Below are positions 1 to 8,952 of a DNA stretch of 64,000 bases, piece after piece. The first letter of the stretch is position 1. Every line of letters begins with the position of its first letter. The translations under genes and the position numbers were made by a program. The stretch lies in the NCBI GenBank assembly GCA_003151955.1, contig PLZB01000070.1, positions 1 to 64,000 of the forward strand, read 5' to 3'. The DNA comes from Acidimicrobiaceae bacterium (GTDB lineage Bacteria > Actinomycetota > Acidimicrobiia > Acidimicrobiales > UBA8190). The notes under the pieces were generated by a model. The model saw only the letters and a program-made list of their open reading frames with translations. It was not told where the DNA came from and searched no databases.

Positions 1-553
1 CCCCCCCTACTTCCAGAGTCCTGGAGTCTCTGCTTCAGGGAAACGTCCGAACGACGGAACCTGGCGGCGGGCCAATGGACCTCACCGGTCAAAACCAGCA
101 ATCGGACGGGTCTATCGCTCGTCAACAACGCTGGTCGTCGTGCGCTTCTCACTTTCCCCATCGTCGGGGAACACGGCACGCTGAAGCAACATCCGCCCAT
201 TCCTCAGTTCAGGCCTGCCGAGCATCCTCGACTTTCTGGTCCGTTATGAGGCGGGCAGTTCTACGGAGAAGCGCTAGTCAGCGCTCAGGATCACGGGTAA
301 TCAGGACTTCCGAGATGGCTTTTGTTCCGGCCTTATCCGACATAAGATTCTGGTCGGTTGGGGCGTCATTGTTTCTTGATTCGTGACGCCTCAAATGACT
401 GGCATCCGACGACTCGGTCGGACGGCGGCGGATTTCAGGATCAGTCTCAGGCGCCGCCGGCGGTGACGACCGTGTCGGTGGCGAAGCCGGCGACGAGGCC
501 GAGGAGGATGCCGCCGATGAGGAGTTGTTGGCGGCCGGCTTCTGAGCGATAGC
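1..553. other. Leading stretch without a supported gene
   Basis: No reading frame here looks like a real gene. Base composition is visibly lower in G+C than the flanking genes, and frames in all directions are short and unlike known proteins. A short minus-strand frame ending near 447 would encode a hydrophobic tail of the type GGILLGLVAGFATDTVV. It lacks a start codon and runs into the antisense of the sugar transferase, so at best it is a gene fragment. Otherwise I see nothing in it. Confidence 0.5.
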
Positions 554-559
554 TAGGCT
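554..559 (+). promoter_or_regulatory. -10 box of a leaderless promoter
   Basis: TAGGCT lies exactly 6 nt before the GTG start of the sugar transferase. That places transcription initiation at the start codon, as in leaderless actinobacterial transcripts. The same spacing recurs at other genes in the window. No ribosome binding site is visible before this GTG. Confidence 0.55.
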
Positions 560-565
560 CGCCGG

Positions 566-1195
566 GTGGACCCGACCCGGCCCCCCCTCGTCAAGCTGGT
601 CTTCGACAAGGTCTTCGTCGCCGTCCTCCTCCTGGCCAGCGCCCCCCTGGCCTTGGCCATCGCCCTGGCCATCACCCTCGAGGGGGCGCTCCGGCCCCCG
701 GCCCGAGGACAGGTCCTCCACCTGGAGCCCCGGATCACTGCCGGCCGGCCCTTCACCCTTTACAAGTTCCGCATCCTCACCGCTGCCGGTGAGGCCGCCG
801 TGACGGCCGGGGCCGTCCCGAAGTCCGTCGAGAACGACCCCACCAACCTCACCCGGATCGGGGCCGTCCTCAAGCGGATCGGCCTCGACGAGCTGGCTCA
901 GCTCCTCAATATCGCCCGAGGGGAGATGTCCTTCGTCGGCCCCCGGCCCAAGCCCCCGGAGGAGTACCAGGCCGAGATCGAGCGGGGCCACCTCTACCGG
1001 GCCCAGCTCCGGGCCGGCCTGAGCGGTCCGGCCCAGATGCTGAAGGGCACCGTCCGCCAGGACGGCGACGACGTCCGGGCCGACTTCGCCTATGCCGCCC
1101 TGGTCCAGCGGGGCTCGACGCTCGAGTTGCTGGCCTATGACCTCCGGGCCCTCTGGACGACGACCCGGGTCCTCCTCCGGGCCACCGGCGAGTAG
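566..1195 (+). CDS. Bacterial sugar transferase (polyprenyl-phosphate glycosyl-1-phosphate transferase)
   Basis: A 209-residue protein of the WcaJ/PglC-type sugar transferase family (PF02397). These enzymes move a sugar-1-phosphate from a nucleotide sugar onto undecaprenyl phosphate, the first step of exopolysaccharide or glycan assembly at the inner membrane face. Visible features are one N-terminal hydrophobic helix (about residues 12-35), the FTLYKFR motif (about 62), and the signature block LDELAQLLN...GEMSFVGPRP (about 105-130). The length matches the short monotopic form without extra membrane segments. The start is GTG, supported by the -10 box 6 nt upstream. No other glycan genes are adjacent, so the final product is unknown. 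Confidence 0.88.
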   Translation: MDPTRPPLVKLVFDKVFVAVLLLASAPLALAIALAITLEGALRPPARGQVLHLEPRITAGRPFTLYKFRILTAAGEAAVTAGAVPKSVENDPTNLTRIGAVLKRIGLDELAQLLNIARGEMSFVGPRPKPPEEYQAEIERGHLYRAQLRAGLSGPAQMLKGTVRQDGDDVRADFAYAALVQRGSTLELLAYDLRALWTTTRVLLRATGE

Positions 1196-1213
1196 AAGGG
1201 TCCCCCGGCGCCC

Positions 1214-2323
1214 TCAGCCTTCGGGACGGTTGAAGGCCAGACGTCCGAGAAGGCCCAGGTGGAACTGGGTGTAGGAGCGGAGCCGCCACCGCGGCTCCGA
1301 CATCCCCTCTTCCTCGAGGAGCTCGTCGACGAGGCCGATCTTGTCGTAGGGGACGGCCGGCACGAGATGGTGGGCGGCGTGGAAGTTGTTGTTCCAGTAG
1401 GCCCACCGGACGAAGGCGTTCGACCGGATGCTCCGGGTGGTCTCGAGGATGCCGTCCCGGCCGGTGGCTCCGTAGTGCTCGGGGACGAGGAGGACGGGGA
1501 GGACGACGCAGACCCCGAGCAGGTAGGGGACGACCCAGACGTCGATTACCAGCCAGGGGTCGACGACCAGGCCGGCCACCAGGCCGGCCACCACGGCCAG
1601 GAGGACCAGGGCATTGACCCTGACGGCCCGGCGCTGGCGGTCGGCCCGGACCCACCGGGGCGGCCGGCCGATGATCGTGACGAGGGTGTAGGCGCTGTTC
1701 TCGAAGAGGACGAGGACGCCACCGAGGATCATCACGGCGAGGTAGAGGCGGCGGGTGGAGAAGTTGAGGGGCGTCCGTTCCGGGTCGCCCTCCCGGCCGG
1801 TCCGGGCGTGGTGCTCGAGGTGAAAGCACCGGAAGGTGGCGAAGGAGCCGAGAATCGTGACCAGGGCGACCGTTCCGACCAGGGTGTTCCATCGCCGGGA
1901 GGCGAAGAGATGGCCGTGGACGGCCTCGTGGCCGATGGCGGCGTTGCCGACCATTGCCCAGGCGATGACCGACCAGGCCACCACCCAGACGACCGGCTCC
2001 CGGGCCACGACGCCGACGACGGCCAGGGCCAGGGCCGGCCCCCAGGCCAGGGCCAGGTGGGCCACCGTCGTCCGGGGCGAGACGGCGGTGAGTCGACGGG
2101 CCACCACCTCGGAACGGACCCGACCGATCAGAGGAGTCAGGGCCGGGACGACCGGCTCGGGAAGCTCCTCGAGGCCGGAGTAGTCGGCCGGCCCGGTGTC
2201 GATCGTCCCCGCCAACGCTCCGCCTCCGACCGTCAATGCTCGTCCGCCCCCGAAACGGCTGATCCGGGTCCGGCCAGATCCTATGAGACGACCGGTAGCG
2301 GGTCCAAGGCCGACCGTCGACAT
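1214..2323 (-). CDS. Fatty acid desaturase family protein
   Basis: A 369-residue membrane di-iron desaturase. It is expected to introduce a double bond into an acyl chain (or hydroxylate a lipid) using O2. All three histidine clusters are present: HEAVHGH, HLEHH and, near the C-terminus, NNNFHAAHH. They sit among about four hydrophobic helices, as in the family. It starts 47 bases after the stop of the upstream four-helix membrane protein on the same strand, so it probably ends the operon that begins with the ABC ATPase. Substrate position cannot be read from sequence. Carotenoid or sphingolipid desaturase-like activity is possible. Confidence 0.88.
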   Translation of the reverse strand: MSTVGLGPATGRLIGSGRTRISRFGGGRALTVGGGALAGTIDTGPADYSGLEELPEPVVPALTPLIGRVRSEVVARRLTAVSPRTTVAHLALAWGPALALAVVGVVAREPVVWVVAWSVIAWAMVGNAAIGHEAVHGHLFASRRWNTLVGTVALVTILGSFATFRCFHLEHHARTGREGDPERTPLNFSTRRLYLAVMILGGVLVLFENSAYTLVTIIGRPPRWVRADRQRRAVRVNALVLLAVVAGLVAGLVVDPWLVIDVWVVPYLLGVCVVLPVLLVPEHYGATGRDGILETTRSIRSNAFVRWAYWNNNFHAAHHLVPAVPYDKIGLVDELLEEEGMSEPRWRLRSYTQFHLGLLGRLAFNRPEG

Positions 2324-2370
2324 CCCCCATCAAGGATCCCGGCGGCCCCACCATCGGGGACGTCCGGGGA

Positions 2371-2811
2371 TCACCGGACCTTGGACGTCCGGAGCCGGGT
2401 TCTCCGGCGCAGGGTGTGGACCAGGAGGAAGACGGCCAGGAGGACGCCGGTGAGAGCGTGCCAGCGCACCTTGGTGGGGTGACCGAGGGCCCAGTCCCAG
2501 CACCCGGACACAAGCATGGCCACGGCCAGCCCGGCGAGCAGCAGGTCGGCCAGGGCCATCCTCCCGGCGGGCCGGAGGATGGTCCGGATCCGCAGGAGGC
2601 GGGCCGCCAGCCGGGCCGAGACCCGGCGGCGCTGGACCAGGTGGAGGGCCACCAGGCCGACGAAGCCCAGGCCCAGGACGATGTGGAGGGTGAGGACCGG
2701 CTCGAAGACCAGGGAAGTGGTGGCCGAGGCGATCAGCCCGAGGTGGACCCACCACCGCCTGGTCGCCTTCCCCGGGGCCCCGGTCAGGCGTCCCGCTTCA
2801 TCATCCGCCAC
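2371..2811 (-). CDS. Small four-helix membrane protein, cytochrome b561/DUF4405-like
   Basis: A 146-residue protein, almost entirely four hydrophobic helices. Histidines are placed in helices or at their ends (WVHLG, LTLHIVLG, ALHLV, RWHALTG, LLVHTL), the pattern of small haem-binding cytochrome b561-like or DUF4405 membrane proteins. Haem binding is inference. The chosen start is GTG at 2811, which overlaps the end of the ABC permease by 28 bases, with a weak GGAG upstream. It lies between permease and desaturase, so a redox partner role for the desaturase is conceivable but unproven. Confidence 0.65.
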   Translation of the reverse strand: MADDEAGRLTGAPGKATRRWWVHLGLIASATTSLVFEPVLTLHIVLGLGFVGLVALHLVQRRRVSARLAARLLRIRTILRPAGRMALADLLLAGLAVAMLVSGCWDWALGHPTKVRWHALTGVLLAVFLLVHTLRRRTRLRTSKVR

Positions 2812-3980
2812 GCTCCGAGGACGGTCCAGACCACCAGCCAGGCGACGACCACGCAGACGGCCGCCGTTCTCGACTCCGCGATGAGCTCCGGCGCTCCCCG
2901 GCCGTTCCCGGGCCCACCCCCGCCCCCTCCGAAGACCCCGAGGGCCCCGGGCTCCAGATGGGCCGTGGCCACGCCGACCACCGACCGTTGGAGGTTCACC
3001 AGGTGGGGGATCCGGGCCCTGGAGAAGATCGGGGTGAGGATGACCTCGAGCACGATCATCATGACCACGGTCACCGTCCGCTGCCCGGTGAGCGAGGCCA
3101 GTCCGAGCCCCACGAGGAATCCGATAGCCGCTTCCAACTCCAGCCAGAGCCCGGTCCTGACCATCAGGGAGTCGGAGGGGTAGAGGAATTGCGACGAGTA
3201 GGCCGGGTAGTCGAACCGGGCGAACTCCGAGGCCACGGCGCTGATCTGCGCCCCGGTGGGCTGCGTCCCCGGCGCGGGGGTGCCGGTGGGCCCCGGACCA
3301 CCGCCGTTGGGACCGTTCCTGCACGGAAGGACGTTCATGACGGAGCTGACCAACGCCGACGGTCCGTTCGGTCCCGACTGGAAGTCGAAATTGCAGATGA
3401 CCTCGTCGGCGTGGCCGGCCGCCCAGGTCTCGAGGCCGGCCTCGGAGAGCCCAGCCGGCACGTCGACCCCGTTGTAGCTGAGGACCGTGGGGGCGGCGAA
3501 GACGCACACGAGGCAGACCACGGTGAACCCGGCGGCGACCAACGTCCCGATGATGGCCAGCCCGGCCGGGATCCGGGCCAGGTAGATGGCCAGCCGGGAA
3601 CGACCCGAGACGACCATGTGCCGGAACATGCCCTCGGTCAGGTCGATGGACCCGGCCGTGGCCCCCAGGGCGGCGGCCATGACGAAACCGAAGACGTAGA
3701 GCACGCCCGCCGTCAGGATGGCATAGACCGAGTAGCCGCCGGCCGGCCCGTAGGAGTTGGGGTCGACGGCGTGGAGGAGGAGCCTGATGGCCAGGAAGAC
3801 GGTGGGGATGCCCACCGTCACCAGGACGAGGGCGATCATGAGACCCCGCCGCTTGCGGAGCTCCTTGAACCTGGTCGTGATCATGGCCAGGGTCGGGATC
3901 GGGGATCCCCGGTGGTCGGGAGGGGAACCGGGCAACTCGGCCACCGGAGCCGGGGTCGTCACGTCGGGCAGGGTCGTCAT
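2784..3980 (-). CDS. ABC-2 type transporter permease
   Basis: A 398-residue integral membrane protein with about six helices and a large extracytoplasmic loop (about residues 170-260) rich in Gly/Pro and containing two cysteines. This is the layout of ABC-2 export permeases. The start codon overlaps the stop of the ATPase gene in an ATGA, so the two are translationally coupled. It ends in an Arg/Lys-rich tail, MMKRD. Cargo is unknown. ABC-2 systems of this shape export drugs, lipids or polysaccharides, and the neighbouring desaturase suggests, as inference only, a membrane-lipid link. Confidence 0.85.
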   Translation of the reverse strand: MTTLPDVTTPAPVAELPGSPPDHRGSPIPTLAMITTRFKELRKRRGLMIALVLVTVGIPTVFLAIRLLLHAVDPNSYGPAGGYSVYAILTAGVLYVFGFVMAAALGATAGSIDLTEGMFRHMVVSGRSRLAIYLARIPAGLAIIGTLVAAGFTVVCLVCVFAAPTVLSYNGVDVPAGLSEAGLETWAAGHADEVICNFDFQSGPNGPSALVSSVMNVLPCRNGPNGGGPGPTGTPAPGTQPTGAQISAVASEFARFDYPAYSSQFLYPSDSLMVRTGLWLELEAAIGFLVGLGLASLTGQRTVTVVMMIVLEVILTPIFSRARIPHLVNLQRSVVGVATAHLEPGALGVFGGGGGGPGNGRGAPELIAESRTAAVCVVVAWLVVWTVLGAWRMMKRDA

Positions 3981-4954
3981 TGGCCCTCCCCCAAACGGCT
4001 CGTGACCTGGAGGAACCAGGACTCGAGGGAGGCCTGGACCTCCTGGAGCCGGTAGAGGGAGATCCCGCCCTCGACCAGGACCCGGGCGATCTCGGCGACG
4101 ACGTCGCGGTCGGTACCGGACGGAAGGGTGATCTCCAGACCCTTCGGGCCGGCGACGACCTGGGCCCCGAAGGTGGTGCTCTCGAGGAGCGTCCGGGCCT
4201 GATCGGGATCGGAGCATTCGACCTCGACCTCGAAGGTGGCCCCGGCCAGGAGCTCCGAGATGGGCCCCTGCCGGATGACCTGGCCCCGGTCGACGATGGC
4301 GACGGCGTCGCAGGTCCGCTCGACCTCGTCGAGGAGGTGGGAGGAGAGCACCACCGTCCGGCCCTCGGCCACCAGGGAGAGGATCATGTCCCGCATCTCG
4401 TGCATCCCGGCCGGGTCGAGCCCGTTCATGGGCTCGTCCAGGATGAGGAGCTGGGGGTCGCCGATCAGGCAGGCGGCCACCCCGAGGCGCTGGCGCATTC
4501 CCATCGAGTACTTGGAAACCTTGTCGTCGGCCCGGTGGGCCAGGCTGACCCGCTCCAGGGAGGGCCCGATCCGGCCCCGGGCCGCCGGCTCCCGGACGGC
4601 GGCCAGGAGCTCGAGGTTCTCCCTCCCGGTGAGATGCCCGTGGAACCGGGGCTCGTCGACGATGGCCCCCACCCGGGCCAGGGCGGCGTCCCGGTGCTTC
4701 GGGACGGGGTAGCCGAGGAGGGACATCGTCCCCCCGTCGGCCGGAGTCAATCCGAGGAGCACCCGGATGAGGGTGGTCTTGCCGGCCCCGTTGGGACCGA
4801 GGTAGCCGAAGGCACAGCCCCGGGGGACGAGGAGCTCCACCTCGTTCACGGCCACGTTCTCCCCGAACCGCTTGGTCAGCCCGTGGGTCTCCACCGCCCA
4901 CTGGCTCCCGGCCGCCTGCCGGTCGGTGGTGCCCGCAAGGGCGGTCGAGGTCAT
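3977..4954 (-). CDS. ABC transporter ATP-binding protein
   Basis: A 325-residue ATPase driving the adjacent permease. Walker A is GPNGAGKT with Lys59, the signature is YSMGMRQR, Walker B is LLILDEP, and the H-loop is LSSHLLDEV. The C-terminal 90 residues form the extra domain seen in DrrA/CcmA-type ABC-2 exporters. I chose ATG at 4954, preceded by AAGGGA about 11 nt upstream. An in-frame start 93 bases further up adds a basic, poorly structured leader. It is the first gene of the run toward 1214. Confidence 0.93.
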   Translation of the reverse strand: MTSTALAGTTDRQAAGSQWAVETHGLTKRFGENVAVNEVELLVPRGCAFGYLGPNGAGKTTLIRVLLGLTPADGGTMSLLGYPVPKHRDAALARVGAIVDEPRFHGHLTGRENLELLAAVREPAARGRIGPSLERVSLAHRADDKVSKYSMGMRQRLGVAACLIGDPQLLILDEPMNGLDPAGMHEMRDMILSLVAEGRTVVLSSHLLDEVERTCDAVAIVDRGQVIRQGPISELLAGATFEVEVECSDPDQARTLLESTTFGAQVVAGPKGLEITLPSGTDRDVVAEIARVLVEGGISLYRLQEVQASLESWFLQVTSRLGEGQ

Positions 4955-5491
4955 CCCGGTGGGGTCCCTTTCTCGTTCCGGGCAGACGCTCCGCCCTCGG
5001 GCCTGGCCCGTCCTCGCAAGGTTCGTCGTTCCGGGCCGGGACCGCAATCAGGGATGACCCCTACTTCGGGCCCGGGAGGCACCGGAGGTCAGGCGCAAGA
5101 TCCATGCGGTCCTCGTCACGGATCAACCAGGAGCAGATGGCGACCGGCCTGGCCCCGGCCGCCTCCGGAATCCTCCTGATCGTCCCTGTCGTCCTGGCCG
5201 ACATCGTCATGCGGCACCACCCGACGAACTGGGCCCTGACATCGGCCACCAGGTCCTCACCGCCCGCGACGGCGGCCTGGTCGTCTCCCCCACCATCGCC
5301 TTCCTGACCACCTGCTGCTCCTCGGCGAGTCTGGTCTTATGGGACAGCACCAGTCCAGCTCGAAGCGAGACGCTGTTGTCGAGCACCGCGTTCTGCTGGA
5401 CGTTCCTTTTTCGGCACGGGCGATGCCGATACCGGAGCTCCAATCCGCCAATCGCACCGCCACAGATTTGGGTCGGGAAGAATGTGGAGCT
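4955..5491. other. Intergenic region between ABC operon and acetyltransferase
   Basis: 537 bases without a convincing gene. Short frames on both strands (for example around 5104-5307) have no recognisable domain and inconsistent codon bias. The region must hold the promoter of the minus-strand ABC operon and of the acetyltransferase. I see no clear -35/-10 pair or strong repeat. Confidence 0.45.
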
Positions 5492-6106
5492 ATGGACATC
5501 AGCACCATCCCACCTGCTCCGGACCTGGAAGGCGTGCTGGCGGATCTGTCGGCCGTTCAGATCACAGATGCAAAGGCGCTCACCGCCTCCGCTTCGGATC
5601 CCCAGGTGTGGCAGGGGAAGCTGGTTCCCCGCCCGACCACAGTTGCGGAGGTACGCGAATTGATCGTCTCCCGCCGACACCCCGAATGTCAGATGTACAC
5701 AGTGCGCCGCCGGACGGACGGTGCAGTTCTGGGGAGCACGTCGCTCGGCAATTTCGACTTGCAGAACGGCTGCGTGGAGATGGGCTTCACCTGGCTTGAT
5801 CGAGCGGCCTGGGGCCAGGGCTACAACGAGGACATGAAGCTCTGTCTCCTGAAGTACTGCTTCGAAGACTTGGGACTTGTTCGCGTCGAGTGGCAGGTGG
5901 ACGCGCAGAACGAACGGTCGCGACGGGCGCTTCAACGACTGCAGTTCACCTATGAAGGCACCTTGCGGAGCCGTCACGAGCGGCCCGACGGGACCCGCCG
6001 AGATTCGCAAGTCTTCAGCCTTTTGGCCTTCGAGTGGCCCGAGGCGCAAGCCCACCTGCAGCGCCTCGTCGCGGAGCGTTCAGCTCCCCAAACTGAGTTC
6101 AGCTGA
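5492..6106 (+). CDS. GNAT family N-acetyltransferase (RimJ/RimL-like)
   Basis: A 204-residue acetyltransferase expected to use acetyl-CoA on a protein N-terminus or small amine. The RimJ/RimL-type core is clear: LGSTSLGNF (strand 4 region), VEMGFTWLDRAAWGQGYNED (acetyl-CoA binding turn), LVRVEWQVDAQNERSRRAL and YEGTLRSR near the end. I chose the ATG at 5492, preceded by GGAG at 5486. A longer in-frame start at 5339 adds 51 residues without family character. Its codon use is less GC-biased than the neighbours, which may reflect transfer. It is a single gene with no partner. Confidence 0.85.
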   Translation: MDISTIPPAPDLEGVLADLSAVQITDAKALTASASDPQVWQGKLVPRPTTVAEVRELIVSRRHPECQMYTVRRRTDGAVLGSTSLGNFDLQNGCVEMGFTWLDRAAWGQGYNEDMKLCLLKYCFEDLGLVRVEWQVDAQNERSRRALQRLQFTYEGTLRSRHERPDGTRRDSQVFSLLAFEWPEAQAHLQRLVAERSAPQTEFS

Positions 6107-6485
6107 AAAGCCCGACTGCTCCGCCGCCGAGGCCGGACGTCGCCGACCATCCCCATCTCGGCGTGGGATCCCCGAGTGATACGCCACGCCCGGATCCGAT
6201 GGGCTTCCGTGTGCCGTCCGGCGTGCGGGCGCCACTTCGGTCAGCGCTCGAGGCCCGCGATATCGTCAATCGGACGGCGGATGGCAGCCCGCCAACACCG
6301 CCGTTCGGAGTGCCAGTTCTGCATGAGCTCGATCGGCAATTCGACAACGCAGAACCGGCGAGAGAGGGCAAGTTGCCCCGGGAACCCGCGATCTGGGTGG
6401 TCCGCTCTTGGCTGATTGGAACCGAACTGATGACGATTGGATTGTCGGCGCGAATCCTCAGGCGCCAAGATTAGTCTGGCCCTTG
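6107..6485. other. Intergenic region without a supported gene
   Basis: 379 bases between convergent genes. Overlapping short frames exist on both strands (for example 6163-6474 plus and 6099-6371 minus), but none has a recognisable motif or consistent codon bias. G+C is lower than average. I see no clear hairpin terminator. Confidence 0.4.
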
Positions 6486-6908
6486 TCAGTCCAGCTTGAC
6501 CGTGAACGGCCCCTTCTTCTGCTCGGTCGTGAAGGCCGTGCCGCCGTCCAGGCCCAGCTGGCTCCGGACCTCGTCGGTCACGTCCCCCTGGCTGGGCGGC
6601 TCGGGATACTTGGCGGTGTTGAAGTCGTCGCCGATGAAGAAGGGGTCCCGCAGGTAGGCCGGGTTCCAGTTCTCCAGGGCCCCGGCGATGTGGACCTTCG
6701 TCACCTTCTGGCCGCCGAACCGGCCCTTCATGTCCCCGAGGACCTGGGAGGAGTCGAGCTTCCCCCCCGGGACCATCAGGGCGATATGGCCCCCGACGTA
6801 GCTCCCGTCCTCCAGGAGACAGGTCACCGTGAAACAGGTGTCCACCCCGCTGTACTCGACCCCGGCGTCCTTGACGCTGGTGTCGACCTCGCCTTCCCCG
6901 ACCGCCAT
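6486..6908 (-). CDS. Conserved-looking hypothetical protein, 140 residues
   Basis: I do not recognise this family. The protein is soluble, acidic in its first 20 residues, with alternating strand-like segments (FTVTCLLEDG, VGGHIALMVPG, KVTKVHIAG) and a C-terminal Lys-rich tail. The start at 6908 is well supported by AGGAGGAGCGC about 4 nt upstream, and third-position GC bias is strong, so it is very likely real. It is divergent from the cyclic-di-GMP enzyme, with about 130 bases between the two starts, so co-regulation with it is possible. Confidence 0.7.
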   Translation of the reverse strand: MAVGEGEVDTSVKDAGVEYSGVDTCFTVTCLLEDGSYVGGHIALMVPGGKLDSSQVLGDMKGRFGGQKVTKVHIAGALENWNPAYLRDPFFIGDDFNTAKYPEPPSQGDVTDEVRSQLGLDGGTAFTTEQKKGPFTVKLD

Positions 6909-7038
6909 CTGCGCTCCTCCTGGTTCCCTCGGCCCACTTGGTCCGGCCCAAGACTAGGGCCCGGCCGGTACACTTGCCATGGACAATGGATACGGCTTCC
7001 CGTGGCGGGCGGCTGTCTTGACGGGAACGAGGAGAGCC

Positions 7039-8751
7039 ATGCGGGTTTCCGTGGCCGAAGACGCGGGCGGGACGGCGCGACCCGGCCCGATCGACTACCG
7101 GTCCGTGGCGGCCGACCCGGCCGATCTCGTGACCGTGGCCGGCACCGACGGTGTCTACCGCTACGTCTCGGGCGCCTCCCGTCGGCTCTTCGGCTGGGAG
7201 CCGGCCGATCTCGTCGGCCATCAGGAGGACTATTTCGTCCATCCCCACGACCTCCAGGGATTCCACGTGGCCCGCTCGGCCCTGACCACGACCGACTGCG
7301 TCACGACCAGCTACCGGTTCCTCTGCCGCAACCGGTCGACCTGCTGGACCGAGACGACCTCCCGGCTGGTCCGCGTGAACGACCAGGACCTCGTCGTCTC
7401 ATCCGTGCACGACACCTCCGAGCGCCACCTGAACACCTCCCGGCTCGAGCGTCAGGCCTTCACCGATCCCCTGACGGGGGTGGCCAACCGGCCCGTGCTG
7501 ATGGACCGGCTGCAGCGGGCCATCCTCCGCCTCGACCGCAACGACGGGGTGCTGGCCGTGCTCTACCTCGATCTCGACCGGTTCAAGGTCGTGAACGACT
7601 CCCTGGGTCACCGGGTCGGTGACGCCGTCCTGCTCCAGATGGCCGAGCGTCTCCTTCGCCACCTCCGCCCGACCGACACCCTGGCCCGCCTCGGAGGTGA
7701 CGAATTCGTCATCGTGGCCGAGGGGCTTCCCAACGAATTCGAGGCCGTCGAGCTCGGGAGGCGGATCATCGAGGCCTGCCGGGAGCCGTTCCAGGTGGCC
7801 GAGGAGGAATTCAACTGCACCGTCAGCGTCGGCATCGTCTGCACCCGGGATTCCCAACGCGGCAGTGACGACCTCCTCGGGGAGGCCGACCTGGCGCTCT
7901 ACCGGGCCAAGGACCATGGCCGGGACCGCTCCGAGATCTTCGACGAGGATCTGCGGGCCAAGGCCGTCGGCCGGCTCGTGACCGAGCAGATGCTGCGCCA
8001 GGCCCTGACCGAGGGAAACGTCGTCGTCGAGTACCAGCCCATCGTGGATCTCTCCACCGGCCGGACGGTCGCCGCCGAGGCCCTGGTCCGGGTCCGGGAC
8101 CCCCTCCGGGGCATGCAACAGCCCGACAGCTTCATGGAGGTGGCCGAGGAGACGGGGCTGCTGATCGAGATGGACGGCCGGGTCCTGGCCGACGCCGTGG
8201 CCCAGGAGAGCGGCTGGCAGCTCCGGCTCCCCGCCGCCCACTTCGAGGTGGCCATCAACGTCACCGCCCGGCACCTGGCCGACTCCGGGTTCCAGAAGGC
8301 CGTCATCAACCAGCTCGACCGCCACGGCGTGGACCCCGGCGACCTCCAGATCGAGGTGACCGAACGGGTCCTCCTCGAGGCCTCCAACTCGGCCATCACC
8401 GGGCTCCGGGATCTCCGCCTGGCCGGGGTCCAGGTCGGCCTGGACGATTTCGGCACCGGCTACTCGTCGCTCGCCTACCTCCGCCAGTTCCCCCTCGACT
8501 TCATCAAGATCGACCGGTCCTTCCTCCGCGAGCTCGAAGCCGAGGAGGACGGGCGGGCCGTCGTCGGTGCCATCATCGACCTGGCCCACGCCCTCCACCT
8601 GACCGTCGTGGCCGAGGGCGTCGAGACCGAGGGCCAGCGTCGTATCCTCCGGGACCTGGGCTGCGACCGGGCCCAGGGCTTCCTCTTCGGGGCCTCGGGC
8701 ACACCGGAGGCCATCGACCGGCTGGTCATGGCCGGATCCGGGGTTCCCTAG
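7039..8751 (+). CDS. PAS-GGDEF-EAL cyclic-di-GMP turnover protein
   Basis: A 570-residue bifunctional candidate. It has an N-terminal PAS sensor (about 25-140), a GGDEF domain with intact GGDEF at 219-223 and an allosteric I-site RPTD at 210-213, and an EAL domain with EAL at 347-349, DDFGTG from 469, IKIDRSF, AEGVE and the final QGFLFG. All residues needed for both diguanylate cyclase and phosphodiesterase activity appear present, so which activity dominates cannot be told. There is no membrane segment, so it is cytosolic. I chose ATG at 7039 because GAGGAG lies at 7029-7034. An upstream ATG at 6979 lacks this. It may set the sessile/motile state and influence the pilus or polysaccharide genes of this window (inference). 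Confidence 0.93.
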   Translation: MRVSVAEDAGGTARPGPIDYRSVAADPADLVTVAGTDGVYRYVSGASRRLFGWEPADLVGHQEDYFVHPHDLQGFHVARSALTTTDCVTTSYRFLCRNRSTCWTETTSRLVRVNDQDLVVSSVHDTSERHLNTSRLERQAFTDPLTGVANRPVLMDRLQRAILRLDRNDGVLAVLYLDLDRFKVVNDSLGHRVGDAVLLQMAERLLRHLRPTDTLARLGGDEFVIVAEGLPNEFEAVELGRRIIEACREPFQVAEEEFNCTVSVGIVCTRDSQRGSDDLLGEADLALYRAKDHGRDRSEIFDEDLRAKAVGRLVTEQMLRQALTEGNVVVEYQPIVDLSTGRTVAAEALVRVRDPLRGMQQPDSFMEVAEETGLLIEMDGRVLADAVAQESGWQLRLPAAHFEVAINVTARHLADSGFQKAVINQLDRHGVDPGDLQIEVTERVLLEASNSAITGLRDLRLAGVQVGLDDFGTGYSSLAYLRQFPLDFIKIDRSFLRELEAEEDGRAVVGAIIDLAHALHLTVVAEGVETEGQRRILRDLGCDRAQGFLFGASGTPEAIDRLVMAGSGVP

Positions 8752-8754
8752 ACT
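8749..8754 (+). promoter_or_regulatory. -10 box of a leaderless promoter
   Basis: TAGACT overlaps the stop codon of the GGDEF-EAL gene and ends exactly 6 nt before the GTG at 8761. The nucleotidyltransferase pair could therefore have its own leaderless transcript rather than depend on read-through. Confidence 0.5.
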
Positions 8755-8760
8755 GGTGGT

Positions 8761-8952
8761 GTGGCCGAGGACGACGAGCCCTTCGACGAGAGTGACGGCG
8801 CCATCAGACCCTGGTCCGAGCGGTCCCCGGAGGAGCACGGCCGGGCCCTCGAAGACCTCCTCGACTTCGTCGAGGCCACCGGCCGGATCGGGGTGGGGAG
8901 AGAGGGAGACCTCGAGTACCCGATCCTCGCCCACCGCATGAGGACCCGATGA
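8761..8952 (+). CDS. Small acidic protein, candidate antitoxin of the nucleotidyltransferase pair
   Basis: A 63-residue acidic protein (many Asp/Glu, one amphipathic helix around residues 25-45). It belongs to no family I recognise. It starts with GTG 6 nt after a -10 box, and its TGA stop overlaps the ATG of the next gene (ATGA), the coupling typical of toxin-antitoxin pairs. A small protein ahead of an AbiEii-like nucleotidyltransferase would be the antitoxin or an accessory protein, but this role is inferred from position only. Confidence 0.6.
   Translation: MAEDDEPFDESDGAIRPWSERSPEEHGRALEDLLDFVEATGRIGVGREGDLEYPILAHRMRTR

Noticed and set aside
1259-2482. Plus-strand frame opposite the desaturase
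   Set aside because: The desaturase His boxes are on the minus strand; the plus product is acidic low-complexity.
5104-5307. Short plus-strand frame between the ABC operon and the acetyltransferase
   Set aside because: Codon use switches within the frame, no RBS, no recognised domain.
6163-6474. Possible 103-residue gene before the orphan protein
   Set aside because: No RBS, no conserved motif, equal-length frames on the other strand.
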